From: Terribacillus saccharophilus
GTDB lineage: Bacteria; Bacillota; Bacilli; Bacillales; Amphibacillaceae
Reading direction: 5' to 3'
Length of the DNA stretch: 64,000 nt
NCBI GenBank assembly: GCA_900110015.1
Contig: FOCD01000002.1
Location: 248,001-312,000, forward strand
The notes beneath the pieces are model-generated. The model saw nothing but the letters and a program-made list of their open reading frames with translations. It ran no database searches and was not told the origin of the DNA. Numbering within the stretch: position 1 is the stretch's first letter; every line of letters starts with the position of its first letter. Shown piece by piece: positions 16,549-24,281 of this stretch. The translations under genes were made by a program, and so were the position numbers.

Positions 16549-17099
16549 GCTTTCTCTTCCTCCTTCCGTTTCTCCGGTTTTACAAGTGCAAACAGAAGAA
16601 GAGCCAGGATAAGGAATGCTGGATGGATATGAAGCAGTTCAATCAGCACAACAGATACAGCTAACAAAACAACAATTTGCCAGCTGCTCAACCCATTACG
16701 GGACTTTTTAAGAAAATCCAGTGTCATCACTGCCAACATGACACCAACAACAGGTATGACAGCTGTTGTCATACCGCTGAGCCAAGGCTGATCGCTCAAT
16801 GCATCAACAAAATAAAACAGGACGATGAGCAGTACGACTGTCGGAATGACGGTAGCGATCAAAGCGCTGACCATACCAATCCAGCCGCCGACACGATAGC
16901 CGATGTACCCTGCAAGCTTTGTTGCTATCGGACCGGGCAAACTGTTGCCAAGTGCCAGCGTGTTACCAAACTCTTCATCATCCATCCACTTATACTGTTT
17001 GACGACTTCCTTTTCCACAAGCGGGATCGACGATGGACCGCCGCCGTATCCTAGGATACCGACACGGAAAAATGCCATAAATAATTGCCAGTAGATCAT
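16545..17099 (-). CDS. Chromate transporter half (ChrA family), first subunit
   Basis: About 184 residues with motif GYGGGPSSIPLVEKEVV (about 18-34) and NSLPGPIATKLAGYIGY. Same family as the following gene, with the paired short-chain ChrA organisation. The start was taken as the ATG at 17099 (MIYWQLF), 9 bases after GAAAGG; a TTG three codons upstream is possible. It lies 14 bases downstream of the gamma-glutamyltransferase-like gene, so the three form one operon as in the ywr region of B. subtilis. Confidence 0.88.
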   Translation of the reverse strand: MIYWQLFMAFFRVGILGYGGGPSSIPLVEKEVVKQYKWMDDEEFGNTLALGNSLPGPIATKLAGYIGYRVGGWIGMVSALIATVIPTVVLLIVLFYFVDALSDQPWLSGMTTAVIPVVGVMLAVMTLDFLKKSRNGLSSWQIVVLLAVSVVLIELLHIHPAFLILALLLFALVKPEKRKEEEKA

Positions 17100-17113
17100 G
17101 TTGTTCAACCTTT

Positions 17114-18724
17114 CTAGTACGAAGCGATGCTGCCGTCTGCTCGCGCTTCTGTTCCTCCGTATAATGTTCCGTTCTCTGGGTCACGCCAGATGACTTGTCC
17201 GCGCCCGAATGTGGACCTGTCGGCTTTGACTTCGATATCATGACCTTTACGGATCAGTGCCTCCGCGATATGTTTCGGAAAATCTGCTTCAACGTGGAAT
17301 GTCTTGTCTTTGATCCACTGCCAGCGCGGGGCGTCCAGAGCTGTTTGCGGATTAAGTCCGAAATCTAGCATATTCATAACCACCTGGGCATGCCCCTGTG
17401 GCTGCATGAATCCGCCCATTACCCCAAACGGTCCGATAGCTTGATTATCTTTCGTCAAAAAGCCCGGGATGATTGTGTGGAAAGACTTCTTCCCGCCTTC
17501 CAGGCTGTTTGCATGCTCAGGATCCAGACTGAAATTGTGTCCGCGGTTTTGCAGCGCAATACCTGTTCCTGGTACGACTAGCCCGGAACCGAATCCATGG
17601 TAGTTACTCTGAATGAAGGAAACCATATTTCCCTCACTATCTGCTGTAGCCAAATAAACCGTTCCGCCTGCTTTCGGTTCGCCCGCCTCCGGTTCCTGCG
17701 CAGACTCTCCGATTTGGTCTCTTCTTTTGGCAGCATAAGCATCTGACAACAATTCTTCCACAGTGACAGGCATATGCTGTTCTTCGGTTATGTATGCATG
17801 TCCATCGGCGAATGCAAGCTTCATCGCTTCCATTTGCTTATGATATGTATCAATTGATTCTTTTTCTTGGAAAGAGAAACCTTTTAATATATTCAAAGCT
17901 GAAAGAGCTACTAGCCCTTGACCGTTCGGTGGAATTTCCCACACATCGTAGCCACGGTAATTGACAGAAATCGGCTCTACCCATTCCGGCTCATAAGCTG
18001 CCAAATCCTCTTTTGTAAGGAAGCCGCCATTATCAGCAGAAAATTCCGTCATTTTAGCAGCTAATTCTCCTTCATAAAAAGCAGCCGCATCTGTACGCGC
18101 TATTTGCCGAAGTGTTTCAGCATGATCAGGAGATCGCCATATGTCTCCAATCTTCGGATACTTTCCATTTGGAGCGAATGTGTCAAACCAACCATTGTAC
18201 ATTGGTTCTGTACATGAAGTGCTGAATTTCTTATAAGCACGTTCCCACAGCTTAGCAACTGTCGGAGTTACCGCAAACCCGTTTTCAGCATAATATATTG
18301 CTGGCTGCAGCACTTCTATCAATGGAAGCTTACCGAAGCGCTTGCTAAGGGCTGCCCATCCGCCTGGTGCACCTGGTACCGTTACCGGCAGGAAGCCGTG
18401 TAAAGGCATCTCATCATGTCCAAGCTCTCTCACTTTATCAATGCTAATTGATTGGGGTGCTGGGCCGCTGGCATTCAAACCATATAACTTGTCCTTCATC
18501 CAAACAAGCGCGAAAGCATCGCCACCGATTCCATTAGAAGTCGGCTCCACAACTGTCAGCATGGCTGCAGTTGCAATCGCGGCATCGACAGCATTGCCGC
18601 CTTTTTTCAGCATATCCAGTCCTGCTTGTGCAGCAAGCGGCTGCGACGTGGCTACCATTCCCTGTCTGGCAATGGTCGTCATTCGCTGTGAATGGTATGG
18701 GTAATACAAATGATCTGTCTTCAT
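17114..18724 (-). CDS. Gamma-glutamyltransferase-like protein (YwrD type)
   Basis: 536 residues of the Ntn-hydrolase gamma-glutamyltranspeptidase family. The large-subunit N-terminus is AAQAGLDMLKKGGNAVDAA, the glycine-rich region NGIGGDAF. The putative autocleavage site and catalytic Thr lie in GGTVYLATADSEGNM (about residue 350), followed by the small subunit with GGFMQPQGHAQVV. There is no clear signal peptide, so it may act inside the cell, unlike secreted Ggt. Reaction: hydrolysis or transfer of gamma-glutamyl groups, for example from glutathione-like thiols. First gene of the operon with the ChrA pair. The exact substrate is unknown. Confidence 0.88.
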   Translation of the reverse strand: MKTDHLYYPYHSQRMTTIARQGMVATSQPLAAQAGLDMLKKGGNAVDAAIATAAMLTVVEPTSNGIGGDAFALVWMKDKLYGLNASGPAPQSISIDKVRELGHDEMPLHGFLPVTVPGAPGGWAALSKRFGKLPLIEVLQPAIYYAENGFAVTPTVAKLWERAYKKFSTSCTEPMYNGWFDTFAPNGKYPKIGDIWRSPDHAETLRQIARTDAAAFYEGELAAKMTEFSADNGGFLTKEDLAAYEPEWVEPISVNYRGYDVWEIPPNGQGLVALSALNILKGFSFQEKESIDTYHKQMEAMKLAFADGHAYITEEQHMPVTVEELLSDAYAAKRRDQIGESAQEPEAGEPKAGGTVYLATADSEGNMVSFIQSNYHGFGSGLVVPGTGIALQNRGHNFSLDPEHANSLEGGKKSFHTIIPGFLTKDNQAIGPFGVMGGFMQPQGHAQVVMNMLDFGLNPQTALDAPRWQWIKDKTFHVEADFPKHIAEALIRKGHDIEVKADRSTFGRGQVIWRDPENGTLYGGTEARADGSIASY

Positions 18725-18744
18725 TCTGTCTCCCCCTTATGTAA

Positions 18745-18767
18745 GAAGCCCGGAATACCCGGGCTTA
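18745..18767 (-). terminator. Terminator of the Cof-type HAD gene
   Basis: AAGCCCGG (18746-18753), loop aatac, CCGGGCTT (18759-18766). It overlaps the stop codon of the HAD gene read on the minus strand. Confidence 0.75.
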
Positions 18768-19520
18768 TGACCATCCTAGCAGATGGTGGATCGCTTTTGC
18801 TACCCCATCAGCTTCATTTGTATCAGTTTGATAGTTTGCGACTTCCTTAACTGCATCCTGGGCATTTCCCATCGCTACACCGCAACCAACAGCTTCAATC
18901 ATCTTGATATCGTTCAGGCTATCACCCATAGCAATTACTTGCTCCATATTGATACCAAGTCTGTCACAAACCTTTTGTACTGCTTCTGCTTTGTTAATTC
19001 CCACTGCATTGACCTCAATATTTGTTGGACTGGAATTGGAAAGCTCCAATTCATTTTTATCGGACAGAGCTTTGACGATCGCTTCCCGTTTTGCATCATC
19101 AAATGTATCAAAGCCGAATTTCAGCCAATCATATTCCTCCATATTTGCTGGGAAATTACCGCGGAACACATGCTCTGTGCTGACTGCCCAATAATGTGTG
19201 TCATACTCATCAGCTAGGCCTTTCATCTTTTTGATCAAATCATCCTCGATCAACACACGCTCAAGCAGCTCGCCGCCAGCGGTCCAGATTTCACTTCCGT
19301 TTACTGTCACCAAAAAAGATCGCAGCCCAAGATCATCAGCATAAGGCTTACATGTCCGAATACCTCGGCCTGTGCTAAGGATAACATCGACACCTTCCTC
19401 CTGCGCCCGTTGTATCGCCTGTCTATTCGCATCCGATACCTCTTCGCGCGGATTGAGCATTGTACCATCCATATCAAGTGCGATCAGCTTGTAATCCTTG
19501 CGTGTTACGTTCTCAGCCAT
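18765..19520 (-). CDS. Cof-type HAD-IIB family hydrolase
   Basis: 251 residues. Motif I ALDMDGTMLN (nucleophile Asp about 15), motif II STGRG, motif III Lys and motif IV MGDSLNDIKMIEAVG are intact, with a C2B cap between them. Cof-type phosphatases dephosphorylate sugar phosphates or flavin and pyridoxal phosphates. ATG at 19520 has GGGAG upstream. It lies 24 bases downstream of another HAD phosphatase gene and is probably co-transcribed. The substrate cannot be assigned. Confidence 0.88.
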   Translation of the reverse strand: MAENVTRKDYKLIALDMDGTMLNPREEVSDANRQAIQRAQEEGVDVILSTGRGIRTCKPYADDLGLRSFLVTVNGSEIWTAGGELLERVLIEDDLIKKMKGLADEYDTHYWAVSTEHVFRGNFPANMEEYDWLKFGFDTFDDAKREAIVKALSDKNELELSNSSPTNIEVNAVGINKAEAVQKVCDRLGINMEQVIAMGDSLNDIKMIEAVGCGVAMGNAQDAVKEVANYQTDTNEADGVAKAIHHLLGWS

Positions 19521-19544
19521 CCAATCTCCCCTTTATGTAAGTGC

Positions 19545-20237
19545 TTAGTCCATGTCCATTATAGTATAGTCGTCGTTATTTTTCCTTTCAGACCGATTCC
19601 AGTTGGCCAAGAGAGCTGGCAGCACTCGCCAATCAGAGAAACTCGGCACCCCTTCCAGCTTACCGCCGAAAAATACTGGCTGCAGACCTGCGTTTTTGCT
19701 GCCTGCTACATCAACCTCTGCATGATCTCCGACAAAAACGGCTTCTGATGCTGCTGCCTCCACCTCTAGCAGCGCCATCTCAAAGATTGCAGGATCCGGC
19801 TTTCGCAAACCGACTGCTTCGGAGATGATCAAGCTTTGGCAATGCCAGTACAAGCCAAGCTGTTCAATCACCTGCTGTTGAAGCAGGGCCGGTCCATTTG
19901 TGACAACGCCTAATGTATAAGACATACTTAGTTCCTGCAAAGTCTCAAGCGCTTCCGGAAATGCGACCGCGAACTGTGCTACCTTTTCAAAATAATCAGC
20001 AGTTAATACAGGCTCCAATCTCGTGTCCAAGGAAAATTGGCTTAGTAGCTCATGATAGACAATCGGTTTCTCAACATAACCATTTTGATCTAATTCCAGA
20101 AATGCTGCTGTATAATCTAATTCGCTAACTCCTGGCAGCTCAGATTGATACCGTTGGAATTGATCAGCCAAAAACCGCTGTAATGTAGTATGTCTGTCAT
20201 GGATAGTTCCATCCAAATCGAAAAGAATTGCTTTCAT
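19545..20237 (-). CDS. HAD-IA family hydrolase
   Basis: 230 residues. Motif I LFDLDGTIHD (Asp about 6), motif II VVTNG and motif IV VFVGDHAEVDVAGSKNAG, with a helical C1 cap. Resembles YfnB/YjjG-like nucleotidases or phosphoglycolate phosphatase-like enzymes. ATG at 20237 has GGAGAG upstream. First gene of a two-gene HAD unit, divergent from an alpha/beta hydrolase gene. The substrate is not assignable. Confidence 0.86.
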   Translation of the reverse strand: MKAILFDLDGTIHDRHTTLQRFLADQFQRYQSELPGVSELDYTAAFLELDQNGYVEKPIVYHELLSQFSLDTRLEPVLTADYFEKVAQFAVAFPEALETLQELSMSYTLGVVTNGPALLQQQVIEQLGLYWHCQSLIISEAVGLRKPDPAIFEMALLEVEAAASEAVFVGDHAEVDVAGSKNAGLQPVFFGGKLEGVPSFSDWRVLPALLANWNRSERKNNDDYTIMDMD

Positions 20238-20327
20238 CCTGTCTCTCCGTTTCTCTTTTTCTCCATCATACGCCTTTCGAGAAAGATTGTCAGTACTCCG
20301 CTATACTTACATTAAGAGGTGAGAAAA

Positions 20328-21062
20328 ATGAAAATAACTATCTATCATGAACATCAGGAGCAGACACTATTATTCCTGCATGGAGGCGGTGTTGGTGGCT
20401 GGATGTGGAAAGAGCAAATAATGCATTTTAAAGACTACAGGTGCGCCGTGGCGGAGTTGGACTTTGAGGTAGCTAATGCAACAATAGAACATTTAGCGGA
20501 TCAGCTGCTGAATTTGGCAGAAAATAATAAGAGCAACGGTAAGCTAGCTCTAGTTGGATTTTCTATTGGCGCACAGATTGCCTTAAAGATGATAAGCATG
20601 CGGCCGGATTTGTTCTGTTTTACCATGCTTAACAGCCCGCTTACAATTCCGGTAAAGCTACCGAGAAACATTATTCAATGCGCTGTCAGTTTAACGTATC
20701 CATTGGTTAAAAAGAGGAGTTTTGCAGCTTTGCAAGCGCGCGCTCTCTCAATTCCTGCAGAAGACTTTGATGCGTACTACCAATATAGTTTGCAAATATC
20801 CTCTATAGCACTCACTAAGATGCTCGAAGAAAATATGCAGTTTTCTATTCCCCAAGATTTCTCTAACATTAAAACCGACGTCCTTGTAACAGTAGGAGCA
20901 AAAGAAAAACAAATCATGAAACGATCCGCAGCTGAACTAACAAACCGTAATTCCGATTGTAGCAGCCTCTTAATTGCTGATATTGGACATGGCTTTCCTG
21001 TGGAACAGCCTCAGTTATTCAACCTTTTGCTGCGTCAAAAACTAGCTACTCATCAATTCTGA
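20328..21062 (+). CDS. Alpha/beta hydrolase
   Basis: About 244 residues. LLFLHGGGVGGWMW (oxyanion region), nucleophile elbow GFSIGAQ (Ser about 85), acid loop VTVGAKEKQ and terminal GHGFP (His) give a full catalytic triad pattern. Probably an esterase, lipase or acyl hydrolase of unknown substrate; no signal peptide. The start was set at the ATG 20328 because AGAGGTGA lies upstream; a GTG three codons earlier overlaps the SD. It converges on, and overlaps by 10 bases, the gene on the other strand. Confidence 0.8.
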   Translation: MKITIYHEHQEQTLLFLHGGGVGGWMWKEQIMHFKDYRCAVAELDFEVANATIEHLADQLLNLAENNKSNGKLALVGFSIGAQIALKMISMRPDLFCFTMLNSPLTIPVKLPRNIIQCAVSLTYPLVKKRSFAALQARALSIPAEDFDAYYQYSLQISSIALTKMLEENMQFSIPQDFSNIKTDVLVTVGAKEKQIMKRSAAELTNRNSDCSSLLIADIGHGFPVEQPQLFNLLLRQKLATHQF

Positions 21063-21526
21063 TTCCGATAATCCCATAAAATGCGCCATTCTCCCTTTTC
21101 CGTTGTTACGTAGACATACTGCACAAAGGAAAAACGTCCATACTTTCCTTGATAATTCTGTTTAACTGTATAAGAATAGACGTCTTTATAGGTCTGTCCA
21201 TTAGGTTCTGCTCGCCACTTTTTATGCTTTTCTCCCTTTTCTATATCAAATGAAAAAGTGTCTGCACCAAAATGACCCATAAATACATGAGAACGATCCG
21301 TCACATAGTCTTTAAGCGGAAATCTGGCCTGTACATCCTTATGCAGCAAACCCCAAGAGGCAGCAAATTCGCCCTTCTGTTCTAAAGTATAAAAATCTTC
21401 CACAGTCTTTTTAGACTGATTGGGAGAAGCACTTTTCAACAAGAGGGCAAACAGACAGAGCAGCAGCATAATAAGTAAACATATCGCCATCAGTTGCCTA
21501 CGTTTGATTCTCCGGTAATGGTGCAT
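21053..21526 (-). CDS. Hypothetical membrane-anchored protein, NTF2-like
   Basis: About 157 residues. A basic N-terminus and one hydrophobic segment (about 12-32) precede an extracellular domain of about 125 residues beginning KKTVEDFYTLEQKGEFAASW, which looks like an NTF2-like (DUF4878-type) fold with a repeated strand pattern ending GEWRILWDYRNQN. Function unknown. The start at 21526 is 8 bases after AAGGGGG; an ATG at 21532 is only 2 bases from it. A hairpin-rich repeat lies just upstream. Confidence 0.65.
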   Translation of the reverse strand: MHHYRRIKRRQLMAICLLIMLLLCLFALLLKSASPNQSKKTVEDFYTLEQKGEFAASWGLLHKDVQARFPLKDYVTDRSHVFMGHFGADTFSFDIEKGEKHKKWRAEPNGQTYKDVYSYTVKQNYQGKYGRFSFVQYVYVTTEKGEWRILWDYRNQN

Positions 21527-21610
21527 AAACATAGCCCCCTTCAGGACTAGCTTATTCACCACTGACTAAAGGTAGTATGAAAAAAATGTATGCGACAAAA
21601 GTGTTTAAAT

Positions 21611-21670
21611 AAAAATCCAAACTCACGCAAATTCTTAAATAGAAATTCGCATGAATTTGGATTTTATTTA
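21611..21670 (-). terminator. Long hairpin terminator, repeat family copy A
   Basis: On the minus strand a stem of about 22 bp with three G-U pairs (arms near 21614-21635 and 21645-21667) ends in TTTTTATTT. It lies downstream of the gene at 21706. The sequence is clearly related to the hairpins at 45465 and 47464: shared core ATCCAAACTCACGCAAATTC against ACCCGAACTCACACAAATCT. Confidence 0.75.
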
Positions 21671-21705
21671 TTAAAAAAGTCTTGTTTGTCTTAATATGTC
21701 TAAGC

Positions 21706-22614
21706 TTAATGCTTCTCCATCTGACCGTACGATACATTGGTAGCATAAAACCCGCTGCCTTTACCTGTATACAGCGATAAGTCCTCTTCTTCCTCTTCCG
21801 TTGCTTCTTCTCTGAGGCTAAGGAAATAGAGGATACTCACGTCCATCTCTTTATCCTCTGCATCGCCTTCTGGGCCTGGATGATGATCGCGAAGTTCATC
21901 AGCATCTGCTTCCATTCCCCATTTAATATGGTGGTACAAGTTCTCGAAGGTTCTTTCTGCATCTGGTGTGATGTTACCCGCCATATACTCTTGTTTCACT
22001 TGTTCGAGGTCATGCGTCCGAAAATACTCGATTAACTCTTTTCCATCACCATATTGGAAAAATTCTCCCCAAATGGTCGGTGTCTGTTCTCCTAGTTGAA
22101 ACAGCATCAAGTACTTGATCTCGAAACGTTCTCTTTCCTCAGGATGTCGTTCACCGCGCTCAGAAGCATCCTCGGTAATTTCTCCTTCAAAGACCTCCAA
22201 ACAAAACTTCTTGTATTCCTCATCAAATTGACGCATCACTTCCCACAGACGATGGATATCTTTATCAAATAATTCCTTGCTGCGGAAAATGGTTGCAAGC
22301 ATGATGAAGCGGAATAACCCTCGTAAATGTGTATTGATTTTTTTCTGGCTCCAATCATAATGCTCTTTGCGAAAAGCATCATTGATCTTATCCACATAGT
22401 CAAAATTCAATGCCTGTTTCAGCCTATCAAAATGCTCTTCATCTACTATTCCTGTCGGACGCAGCCTTAACGTATCGTACTGGAGCTTCAACTGCTCCCG
22501 GTGCCGATCGGAATTCTGCATAGGGCGTTTACGCGCTCCCGTGTTGTAGAAGACAGCTATCCCGACAAGTATAATGACAACTGCTATCCCTATAATCGTA
22601 ACAAGTCCATCCAT
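21706..22614 (-). CDS. Hypothetical membrane-anchored protein
   Basis: Not recognised. About 302 residues: an N-terminal membrane segment (about 3-23, TIIGIAVVIILVGIAVFY), then a largely helical, charged cytoplasmic domain with a Lys/Tyr/Glu-rich middle (residues 60-230) and an acidic C-terminus (EEATEEEEEDLSLYTGKG). No catalytic motif is visible. The start at 22614 (MDGLV) follows GGAGGAAAAGAG. Monocistronic: a terminator lies just upstream and a long hairpin downstream. Confidence 0.7.
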   Translation of the reverse strand: MDGLVTIIGIAVVIILVGIAVFYNTGARKRPMQNSDRHREQLKLQYDTLRLRPTGIVDEEHFDRLKQALNFDYVDKINDAFRKEHYDWSQKKINTHLRGLFRFIMLATIFRSKELFDKDIHRLWEVMRQFDEEYKKFCLEVFEGEITEDASERGERHPEERERFEIKYLMLFQLGEQTPTIWGEFFQYGDGKELIEYFRTHDLEQVKQEYMAGNITPDAERTFENLYHHIKWGMEADADELRDHHPGPEGDAEDKEMDVSILYFLSLREEATEEEEEDLSLYTGKGSGFYATNVSYGQMEKH

Positions 22615-22639
22615 CTCTTTTCCTCCTGCCCATGACAAA

Positions 22640-22667
22640 ATAGAGCTGACTCATTCGTCAGCTCTAT
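22640..22667 (-). terminator. Terminator of the alpha/beta hydrolase operon
   Basis: AGAGCTGAC (22642-22650), loop tcattc, GTCAGCTCT (22657-22665), followed by ATTTTG on the minus strand; 10 bases after the stop. Confidence 0.85.
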
Positions 22668-22677
22668 TATAATTCGT

Positions 22678-23484
22678 TTAGCTCTGCAAAACACGTAGCA
22701 GCTCTTGATTGAATTTTTCTTTTTCATCGAACATAAGTCCGTGGCCGCTGTTTTCAAAAGGAATAATTGTTGAATTGACGATACCGCCTGTCATTTCAGC
22801 AGTGAAATCAAACGGACAAATCTCATCCTTTTGACCATGGAAGATATATGTCGGTGTGCTGATCTGCACCAGTTCAGCACGAAGATCCTCATCACGAAGA
22901 GCTTTCATAGCCTGAATGGTACCATGTCCGCTAGCTTCCAAGCCTAGATGGAAGAACCATTCCTTAAAAGGCTCAGAATGTTCTTGAGCGAAGAACATAT
23001 CTCCAAAGTCTTGCAGCGTATTTGGACGATCCGCCTGAATCTGCGCGATCATATCATCTGCTTCTTCCTTCTTCATACCAAACGGATATGCATCACGCTG
23101 CGTGAAAACAGGAGCTGCCGCGGATAAGAGAAGCAGCTTGTTCACTTTAGCAAGACCGTATTTATTCATATAACGAATGGCAATCGGACCACCCATCGAA
23201 AAGCCAGCTAAAACAAAATTATTTAGTCCCAGATGCTCGACAACGGCATGTACTGCTTCTGCTTGCGCATCATAGGTGTAGCTGTCCCATGGCTTATCCG
23301 ATTTACCAAATCCAAGCAAATCGATACCGATAAAACGGTAGCCTTGCTTCGGAAGCTCATTCATTTGATATTCGAACATCTTATGGTTTACCGGCCATCC
23401 GTGTATAAAGACGACAGGAGTACCTGTACCGATATCTTCCGCAAATACGTTATATCCTGATTCTGTTTTAATCACATGTCCCAT
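22678..23484 (-). CDS. Alpha/beta hydrolase (haloperoxidase/esterase-like)
   Basis: 268 residues. HGWPVNH (oxyanion region, about 29-35), nucleophile elbow AGFSMGGP (Ser about 96), acid near HGQKDEICP and catalytic His in NSGHGLMF. The HGWP and GFSMGG pattern is typical of non-heme chloroperoxidase-like esterases. Cytoplasmic, no signal peptide. ATG at 23484 has AAGGGGCGA upstream, and it starts 2 bases after the stop of a small membrane-protein gene. Substrate unknown. Confidence 0.86.
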   Translation of the reverse strand: MGHVIKTESGYNVFAEDIGTGTPVVFIHGWPVNHKMFEYQMNELPKQGYRFIGIDLLGFGKSDKPWDSYTYDAQAEAVHAVVEHLGLNNFVLAGFSMGGPIAIRYMNKYGLAKVNKLLLLSAAAPVFTQRDAYPFGMKKEEADDMIAQIQADRPNTLQDFGDMFFAQEHSEPFKEWFFHLGLEASGHGTIQAMKALRDEDLRAELVQISTPTYIFHGQKDEICPFDFTAEMTGGIVNSTIIPFENSGHGLMFDEKEKFNQELLRVLQS

Positions 23485-23486
23485 TA

Positions 23487-23684
23487 TTATCGCCCCTTGC
23501 GATTATAGTCTCGTTCTCTTGGTTCTTTCTTTTCTCTTTTTCTTAATTCTCGGAATAAGAAAAATGCCCCTACTACACCTGAAAGAATAGTGAGCAGTAG
23601 AAAAATCGTATTGATAGTGAATGCATAGATAAGTAGGAATACAAGCGCTAGGATGAAAAATCCGAAATAGCCTGCTATCTTCAT
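23487..23684 (-). CDS. Small membrane protein
   Basis: About 65 residues: two hydrophobic segments (about 4-22 and 25-43) and a highly charged C-terminal tail (RELRKREKKEPRERD). The start at 23684 (MKIAGYF) follows AAGGAG. Co-transcribed with the downstream hydrolase (2-base gap). Function unknown; such small double-span proteins are common in Bacillaceae. Confidence 0.65.
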   Translation of the reverse strand: MKIAGYFGFFILALVFLLIYAFTINTIFLLLTILSGVVGAFFLFRELRKREKKEPRERDYNRKGR

Positions 23685-23759
23685 ACGCCCCACTCCTTCC
23701 ATTTATGTTTTATGTTCTTGCTTTTATATACCCTTTAGGTACCAAGATTAAGCAAAAGA

Positions 23760-23786
23760 AAAAAGCATGCCTCCGCAGCATGCTTA
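23760..23786 (-). terminator. Terminator overlapping a stop codon
   Basis: AAGCATGC (23763-23770) and GCATGCTT (23777-23784) with a 6-base loop, followed on the minus strand by TTTTTTCTTTT. It overlaps the TAA of the gene at 23784. Confidence 0.85.
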
Positions 23787-24194
23787 ATGTGTGTGCAAAA
23801 TAGTGCCTTCTGGTCCGATTAAATTGACCTCCAGTTCGATTTCACGGTTGATGTCATCTTCTAGATTATGTGCTTCTACAACATCCGCTGCTTCTCCTTT
23901 CACTTCTTCCCAAACAGTCTGCATATGATGATCGACTTCCTCTCCCTCGTTCTGAATGCGCAAACTGATAATGCCTTCGGGCTCAAAACCAACTCCCAGT
24001 ACTTCATACGTATCATAAACAGCCAGCTCCTCAACTGCTGTATTATTCACTTCCTCCAATGCGTGACGGATCATCTCTTCGTGAACATCATTATACGGAA
24101 CAGGATGGGTAGATCGGTCGGTAAAGAAAAATAGCAGGCCAGCTATTACCATTGTCCCAGCCAAAACAAGACGCAATCCAAGGCTTCGTTTCAT
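23784..24194 (-). CDS. Hypothetical secreted or membrane-anchored protein
   Basis: About 136 residues. A basic start and hydrophobic segment (about 4-24, LVLAGTMVIAGLLFFFT) precede an acidic extracellular part rich in Glu and Val, with EGIISLRIQNEGEEVDHHMQ in the middle. No known domain recognised. The start at 24194 (MKRSLG) is 7 bases after GGAGG. Monocistronic between two terminators. Confidence 0.65.
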   Translation of the reverse strand: MKRSLGLRLVLAGTMVIAGLLFFFTDRSTHPVPYNDVHEEMIRHALEEVNNTAVEELAVYDTYEVLGVGFEPEGIISLRIQNEGEEVDHHMQTVWEEVKGEAADVVEAHNLEDDINREIELEVNLIGPEGTILHTH

Positions 24195-24249
24195 CTGCAT
24201 ACCTCCATTCCTTGCTACTATATGCAGCATGGTATGGAAACTTGTCCAT

Positions 24250-24280
24250 AAAAAAAAGAGCACGCCTCGCGGCGCACTCC
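24250..24280 (-). terminator. Terminator of the marR-MMPL operon
   Basis: GAGCACGCC (24258-24266), loop tcgc, GGCGCACTC (24271-24279); the minus-strand RNA stem has two G-U pairs and is followed by seven T. Confidence 0.88.
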
Positions 24281-24281
24281 T

